A DNA stretch of 37,829 bases. Source: an uncultured Bacteroidota bacterium. Its GTDB lineage: Bacteria; Bacteroidota; Bacteroidia; Bacteroidales; P3. Numbering within the stretch: the first letter of the stretch is position 1; every line of letters begins with the position of its first letter. A model generated the notes under the pieces. The model ran no database searches. It saw only the letters and a program-made list of their open reading frames with translations, and was not told the DNA's origin. Below, in pieces: positions 34,320 to 37,829 of this stretch. Made by a program: the position numbers and the translations under genes. Location of the stretch: contig CACYZN010000011.1 of NCBI GenBank assembly GCA_902778925.1, forward strand, positions 1 to 37,829. The letters run 5' to 3'.

Positions 34320-34427
34320 CCCCTCCGGTACTTCTTATGTATTTCTTATGTACTTCTTATGTATTTCTTATGTTTTAAACATAAATACAACATAAGAAAT
34401 ACATAAGAACGACATAAGAACGACCGG
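34320..34427 (+). repeat. 11-bp phased palindromic array, copy D
   Basis: CCCCTCCGG (34320-34328), four left units AYTTCTTATGT (34330-34373), centre TTTAA (34374-34378), four right units ACATAARNNNN (34379-34422), then ACCGG. Same orientation as copy C, with only a few differences. Confidence 0.95.
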
Positions 34428-34493
34428 ACCAGCCGAGGGCGCCGCATCGCCCCACCTCGAGCCAGTTGTAGCACGGCGATGCGCCACAACACA

Positions 34494-34539
34494 AAAAAGA
34501 AGAGGAGCATACCCTCGGTCGACTAAGGTATGCTCCTCT
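34494..34539 (-). terminator. Terminator of sdaA
   Basis: A 13-bp stem AGAGGAGCATACC/GGTATGCTCCTCT (34501-34513 / 34527-34539) with an A-rich left flank, i.e. a U-run on the minus strand, 22 nt after the sdaA stop. Confidence 0.85.
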
Positions 34540-34561
34540 TTCTACCCAAACACGCTGCAAC

Positions 34562-35767
34562 CTAATCGCTCAGGGCGAGGCCGCCGAGCGAGGTCTCCTT
34601 GTAGAGGCTGGGAAGGTCGTGGCCGGTGAGCTTCATGGTGCGGACCACCTTGTCGAAGCTGATGATGTGACGGCCGTCGCTCATCATGGCGTAGATGTTG
34701 ATGTCCAGCGCACGCAGGGCCGCCATGGCGTTGCGCTCGATGCAGGGTATCTGTACGAGGCCGCACAGCGGGTCGCAGGTGAGGCCCAGGTTGTGTTCCA
34801 TAGCCATCTCGGCAGCGTACTCTATCTGCTTGGGGCTTCCGCCGAAGAGCTGGTTGCTGGCCACGGCAGCCATGACGCAGGCGCTGCCCACCTCGGCTTG
34901 GCAGCCCGCTTCGGCGCCGCTGATGGTGGCGTTGGTCTTGATGACGTTGGCAAAGAGGCCGGCGGTGGCCATGGCGCGCAGTATCTCGCGGTCGGTGAAG
35001 CCGTGGGCGGTCTTCAGGTGGTAGAGCACGGCGGGCAACACGCCGCTGCTGCCGCAGGTGGGAGCGGTGACGATGCGGGCGCCACAGGCGTTCTGCTCGC
35101 TGGTGGCCAGGGCGTAGGCTATGACCAGGGCGCGGCTCTGCAGCGAAGGCTTGAAGCCGCTGGCGCGCACATGGTACTGGTGGGCCTTGCTGCGCAGGTG
35201 CAGGCCTCCGGCGATGACGCGGTCGTCCTGCAGGCCGTCCTGTATGGTCTGCTGCATCTGCTGCCACATCTCCTCGAGGTACATCCACAGCGAGCCGTCC
35301 TCGCACTGCTCCACATACTCCCAGAACGAGAGGCCTTCGCGGTCTATGTACTCCATGATTTCCTTCATGGTGTTGTGGGGATATACCTCGCCCTCGGGGG
35401 TGATGCCCAGCGGCACCTCGCCCTCCTCGGTGGCCAGGTAGCCGCCGCCGATGCTGTAGACCAGCCAGTGGTCGACGACTCGGCCGTCGTCACCCAACGC
35501 CTCGAAAAACATGCCGTTGGTGTGGAAGGGCTTCACCACATCGGCCCGCCATACTATGTCGACATGCTTGGGGGCCAGGCCGCGGGTGATGGCCATGTCG
35601 GTGTGGTGGCCCTTGCCGGTGGCGGCCAGCGAGCCATAGAGGGTGACGCGGTAGGCCACGGCTTGGGGCGTGCGCCCACGGAAGAGCTCGGCGGCCTTGT
35701 GCGGCCCCATGGTGTGGCTGCTGCTCGGACCCAGGCCGCACTTGTATATCTTCTTGATTGTTTCCAT
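34562..35767 (-). CDS. sdaA: L-serine ammonia-lyase, iron-sulfur dependent, single chain
   Basis: The enzyme converts L-serine to pyruvate and ammonia using an oxygen-sensitive [4Fe-4S] cluster. The 401-residue protein joins the beta-type domain (GPSSSHTMGPHKAAELF at the N-terminus) and the alpha-type domain in one chain. Cluster and active-site segments include APTCGSSG, GAEAGCQAEVG and LTCDPLCGLVQIPC, which provide the conserved cysteines. It lies 60 nt downstream of rplY, with a GC-rich hairpin in the gap (35782-35805), and is the last gene before a terminator. Together with the window's other genes it suggests an anaerobic, amino-acid-using organism. Confidence 0.96.
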   Translation of the reverse strand: METIKKIYKCGLGPSSSHTMGPHKAAELFRGRTPQAVAYRVTLYGSLAATGKGHHTDMAITRGLAPKHVDIVWRADVVKPFHTNGMFFEALGDDGRVVDHWLVYSIGGGYLATEEGEVPLGITPEGEVYPHNTMKEIMEYIDREGLSFWEYVEQCEDGSLWMYLEEMWQQMQQTIQDGLQDDRVIAGGLHLRSKAHQYHVRASGFKPSLQSRALVIAYALATSEQNACGARIVTAPTCGSSGVLPAVLYHLKTAHGFTDREILRAMATAGLFANVIKTNATISGAEAGCQAEVGSACVMAAVASNQLFGGSPKQIEYAAEMAMEHNLGLTCDPLCGLVQIPCIERNAMAALRALDINIYAMMSDGRHIISFDKVVRTMKLTGHDLPSLYKETSLGGLALSD

Positions 35768-35781
35768 CGTGCTATAAAGTT

Positions 35782-35805
35782 AAGGGCGGACCGTAGCCCG
35801 CCCTT
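35782..35805 (-). promoter_or_regulatory. GC-rich hairpin between rplY and sdaA
   Basis: Stem AAGGGCGG/CCGCCCTT with an 8-nt loop and no U-run. It could be a processing or attenuation element, or stabilise the 3' end of the rplY message. Confidence 0.4.
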
Positions 35806-35827
35806 TGCAATCTTTCTGTCGGTAGAC

Positions 35828-36415
35828 TTACTCGGCAGCGGCCTCGCCTTCGCCGTCGTCGGCAGTGGCGCTGGCACGGGTGCTGAGGACGTTGACCACC
35901 TCGGCGCTCTTGGGGTTGAGGATGGCATAGTTCTCGCAGGCGATGTCCTGCACGCGGATGCGCTGGTTGACATCGAGGTTGGTGATGTCGAGGAGGACCT
36001 CGCTGGGCATGTTGGCGGGCAGAGCCTTCACGTTGAGGCGTTTCTGCTTATAGGCCAGCTTGCCGCCTTTCATGACGCCCTTGCTGGTACCGGTGGTGTG
36101 CACGGGGATGGACATCACGACGGGCTTGTCGTCGGTCAGCTCGTAGAAGTCGGCGTGGTAGACGATCTCGGTCACGGGGTGGAAGTCGATGTCCTTCAGC
36201 ATGGCCATGTGGTCGGTGCCGTTGATGGTGATCTTCTGGAAGCAGGGCTCGGGGTTGAACAGAATGCGCTGGAAGGCAGTCTGGTCTACGCTGAACAGAA
36301 TCTGCTCGCCTTTACCATACATGACACAAGGCACTTTGGCGTCGCGACGCAGAGCCTTAGCATCCTTTTTCCCTACGTTCTCGCGGAGAGAACCGCTCAT
36401 TGATACTACTCTCAT
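35828..36415 (-). CDS. rplY: 50S ribosomal protein L25 (long, CTC type)
   Basis: L25 binds 5S rRNA. The 195-residue form has the N-terminal L25 domain (GSLRENVGKKDAKALRR, PCVMYGKGE) and the C-terminal CTC/TL5 beta domain (VHTTGTSKGVMKGG), then an acidic alanine-rich tail. The ATG at 36415 aligns with the usual Bacteroidetes N-terminus, which has about seven residues before GSLR; a second ATG at residue 6 is less likely. It follows prs by about 108 nt, a gene pair seen in many bacteria. Confidence 0.95.
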   Translation of the reverse strand: MRVVSMSGSLRENVGKKDAKALRRDAKVPCVMYGKGEQILFSVDQTAFQRILFNPEPCFQKITINGTDHMAMLKDIDFHPVTEIVYHADFYELTDDKPVVMSIPVHTTGTSKGVMKGGKLAYKQKRLNVKALPANMPSEVLLDITNLDVNQRIRVQDIACENYAILNPKSAEVVNVLSTRASATADDGEGEAAAE

Positions 36416-36523
36416 TGTTTTAATGTGTTAATTTGTTAATATGATATTTGTTAATCTATTTGTCAATGTGCCGGCTGCGCAAGCTACTAACGCATTTACG
36501 CATTGACACATTCACGCATTCTT
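36416..36523. other. AT-rich degenerate repeat region between prs and rplY
   Basis: Contains repeated TTAATNTGTTAAT-like motifs (36420-36470) and CGCATTnACGCATTGACACATT-like motifs (36490-36520). The two blocks are partly reverse-complementary around a GC-rich centre (GCCGGCTGCGC). No gene or canonical promoter seen. Confidence 0.5.
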
Positions 36524-37510
36524 TTATTCATTCATGCGACGTATGACGCCTTTGTGGTGCAAGGTGGTCTCGTACAGGTTGTCGAGGCTCTCGTAGTTCA
36601 CCACGCGGCGTATTGCCTCGGCCAGCAGCCAGTCGCAGCTGAGCACGTGTATCTTGTCGGACGGGCGCTTCAGGGGAATGGTGTCGGTCACCACCAGCTC
36701 CTCGAGCTCGGAGGCCTCGACCTTCTCGATGGCGTTGCCGCTGAGCACGGGGTGGGTAATCATGGCGCGCACGCTCTTGGCGCCACTGGCCTTGATGATG
36801 CCGGCGGCCTTGCAGATGGTGGAGCCAGTGTCTATGATGTCGTCGAGCAGTATTACGTGCTTGCCCTCGACATCGCCTATGAGGCGCATCTCGCCAATCT
36901 CGTTGGGCTTGTTGCGGTGCTTGTAGCAAATCACAAAGCTATTGTTTAGGGTCTTGGCATACATGCCGGCGCGCTTGCTGCCGCCCATGTCGGGGCTGGC
37001 GAACATCACGTCCTCGATGTTGAATTTCTCACGTATGTAAGGCATGAAGAGCGACGAACCATAGAGGTGGTCGACGGGCAGGGTGAAGAAGCCCTGTATC
37101 TGGTCGGCGTGGAGGTCCATGGTGATGACGCGGTCGACGCCGGCGGTGGTAATCATGTCGGCTATGAGCCTCGATGCTATGGGCACGTGGGGCTTGTCCT
37201 TGCGGTCCTGACGGGCAAAGCCATAATAAGGTATCACTGCCACGATCTTCTGGGCCGAAGCACGCTTGGCGGCATCGATCATCATAAGGAGTTCGAAGAG
37301 GTTGTCGGTAGGAGGAAGTGTGCTCTGGATGATAAAGACTATACCACCGCGGATAGTTTCCTCGTAGGAGGGTTGGAATTCACCGTCGGCATACTGAAAA
37401 ACGGTCGAGTTTCCCAGGGGGATGCCATAGATTTCGGCCACTCGGCGGGCGAGGTCCTGTGTGGCGCGTCCGGCGAAAATGAACACCTTGTCTGAACTTT
37501 TATTGCTCAT
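36524..37510 (-). CDS. prs: Ribose-phosphate pyrophosphokinase
   Basis: The enzyme makes PRPP from ribose 5-phosphate and ATP for purine, pyrimidine, His and Trp synthesis. The 328-residue sequence shows YADGEFQPSYEETIRG, the ATP-binding FARQDRKDKPHVPI flexible loop, MDLHADQIQGFF and the PRPP loop LLDDIIDTGSTICKAAG. The length is slightly above the usual 310-320. A consensus promoter lies at 37577-37607, leaving a leader of about 60 nt. Confidence 0.97.
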   Translation of the reverse strand: MSNKSSDKVFIFAGRATQDLARRVAEIYGIPLGNSTVFQYADGEFQPSYEETIRGGIVFIIQSTLPPTDNLFELLMMIDAAKRASAQKIVAVIPYYGFARQDRKDKPHVPIASRLIADMITTAGVDRVITMDLHADQIQGFFTLPVDHLYGSSLFMPYIREKFNIEDVMFASPDMGGSKRAGMYAKTLNNSFVICYKHRNKPNEIGEMRLIGDVEGKHVILLDDIIDTGSTICKAAGIIKASGAKSVRAMITHPVLSGNAIEKVEASELEELVVTDTIPLKRPSDKIHVLSCDWLLAEAIRRVVNYESLDNLYETTLHHKGVIRRMNE

Positions 37511-37576
37511 TACCTTGTTGATTTATAGATGTTTTATATAGCTTTCGGACTTGTTTTCCTGCTTCAAATCCGTTTG

Positions 37577-37607
37577 CAAAAATACACTTTTTCTCTTGAC
37601 TGACAAA
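37577..37607 (-). promoter_or_regulatory. Promoter of prs
   Basis: Complement strand TTTG (37604-37607), 19 bases, TATTTTTG (37577-37584). Its -33 box is only 7 bp from that of the divergent tRNA promoter. Confidence 0.85.
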
Positions 37608-37614
37608 AAAATAT

Positions 37615-37645
37615 TTTGCCACTTGAAAAAAAGTGTGTACTTTTG
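37615..37645 (+). promoter_or_regulatory. Promoter of tRNA-Leu (CAA)
   Basis: TTTG at 37615-37618, 19 bases, TACTTTTG at 37638-37645; the tRNA begins 86 nt downstream. Confidence 0.8.
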
Positions 37646-37697
37646 CAGCCGATTTGGAAAGCCATTTCATGATTTATGAGAGATGAATTTGAAGTTT

Positions 37698-37727
37698 CAT
37701 AATTCGTAATTCATAATTCAAAATTGA
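37698..37727. repeat. AATTC-type short repeats before tRNA-Leu
   Basis: A run of ATAATTC, GTAATTC, ATAATTC, AAAATTG. Similar motifs occur near 1405-1430 and 34138-34160. Confidence 0.6.
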
Positions 37728-37730
37728 TTT

Positions 37731-37813
37731 GCCCTGGTGGTGGAATGGTAGACACGGTAGACTCAAAATCTGCTGCTCGCAAGGGCGTGAGGGTTCAAGT
37801 CCCTCCCGGGGTA
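37731..37813 (+). tRNA. tRNA-Leu (CAA)
   Basis: A class II tRNA: acceptor GCCCTGG/CCGGGGT with A73, anticodon loop CTCAAAA giving CAA, variable arm TGCTCGCAAGGGCG, T-loop TTCAAGT. CCA is not encoded. Confidence 0.95.
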
Positions 37814-37829
37814 CAAAACGGCGGTCGCA

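Larger units (their letters stand above)
34019..34561. other. Intergenic region with palindromic array copy D and a 7-bp repeat
   Basis: No convincing gene is seen. It contains the mutS promoter, AATT-rich sequence (34138-34160), a long pyrimidine-rich tract with a 7-bp tandem repeat, the palindrome (34320-34427), and the sdaA terminator. Confidence 0.8.

Overview
The window is a chromosomal segment of a Bacteroidota bacterium, most likely order Bacteroidales. The evidence is: many promoters of the Bacteroidetes type (TTTG, about 19 bases, TAnnTTTG); a TonB-dependent receptor paired with a DUF4249 lipoprotein; two secreted proteins with tails resembling type IX secretion signals (a BspA-like leucine-rich repeat protein and a C10 cysteine protease); a methylmalonyl-CoA mutase; and coding DNA that is mostly GC-rich while promoter regions are AT-rich. 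I cannot name a genus. No transposase, integrase, phage gene or CRISPR array is visible.

Layout. 1-963 (-): incomplete secreted protein with an abrupt composition change. 1508-9220 (+): seven genes, nearly all overlapping (M16 peptidase, voltage-gated-type K+ channel, TonB-dependent receptor, DUF4249 lipoprotein, 2-hydroxyacid dehydrogenase, DUF3109 protein, lspA), then tRNA-Phe. 9728-14753 (+): a secreted YD-repeat-like protein, era, the methylmalonyl-CoA mutase large subunit, and an LRR protein. 14741-21997 (-): LysE-type exporter, rpmF with its DUF177 partner, a shrunken PurL-like protein with a low-molecular-weight phosphatase, a small lipoprotein, then rplS-rplT-rpmI-infC and thrS. 22472-25045 (+): TM1266-type regulator, hydG, outer-membrane barrel protein. 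25128-26301 (-): luxS and the MTA/SAH nucleosidase, which act in sequence in SAH recycling. 26437-27672 (+): a sensor kinase without a regulator gene beside it. 27732-30578 (-): C10 protease, then rpsF-rpsR-rplI. 30652-31299 (-): a tRNA operon (Gly, Leu, Gly, a broken Lys-like gene, Pro, Thr). 31376-37510 (-): mutS, sdaA, rplY, prs. 37731-37813 (+): tRNA-Leu(CAA).

The most unusual structure is non-coding. Four intergenic regions (near 1.2, 9.5, 22.3 and 34.4 kb) each hold a large palindrome built from 11-bp tandem units, about one DNA helical turn each. Left-arm units read TTCTTATGTNN and right-arm units are the reverse complement, around an ATGTTTTAAACAT centre, flanked by CCGG-containing ends and pyrimidine- or purine-rich DNA. 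One copy is inverted relative to the other three. One copy has replaced the outer 11-mer in both arms with a different sequence (TTGTACTATCG) while keeping 43 of 44 positions paired. This argues that symmetry and 11-bp phasing are maintained. I do not recognise the family; a phased protein-binding array, a cruciform-forming site or a non-autonomous repeat are all possible.

Other points of interest are the mini-PurL protein lacking the central catalytic part, a tRNA gene with a 19-nt internal deletion, a probable ATA start codon for infC, a probably leaderless phosphatase mRNA, a mutase large subunit without its small subunit, and a TM1266-hydG pair without the other hydrogenase maturation genes.
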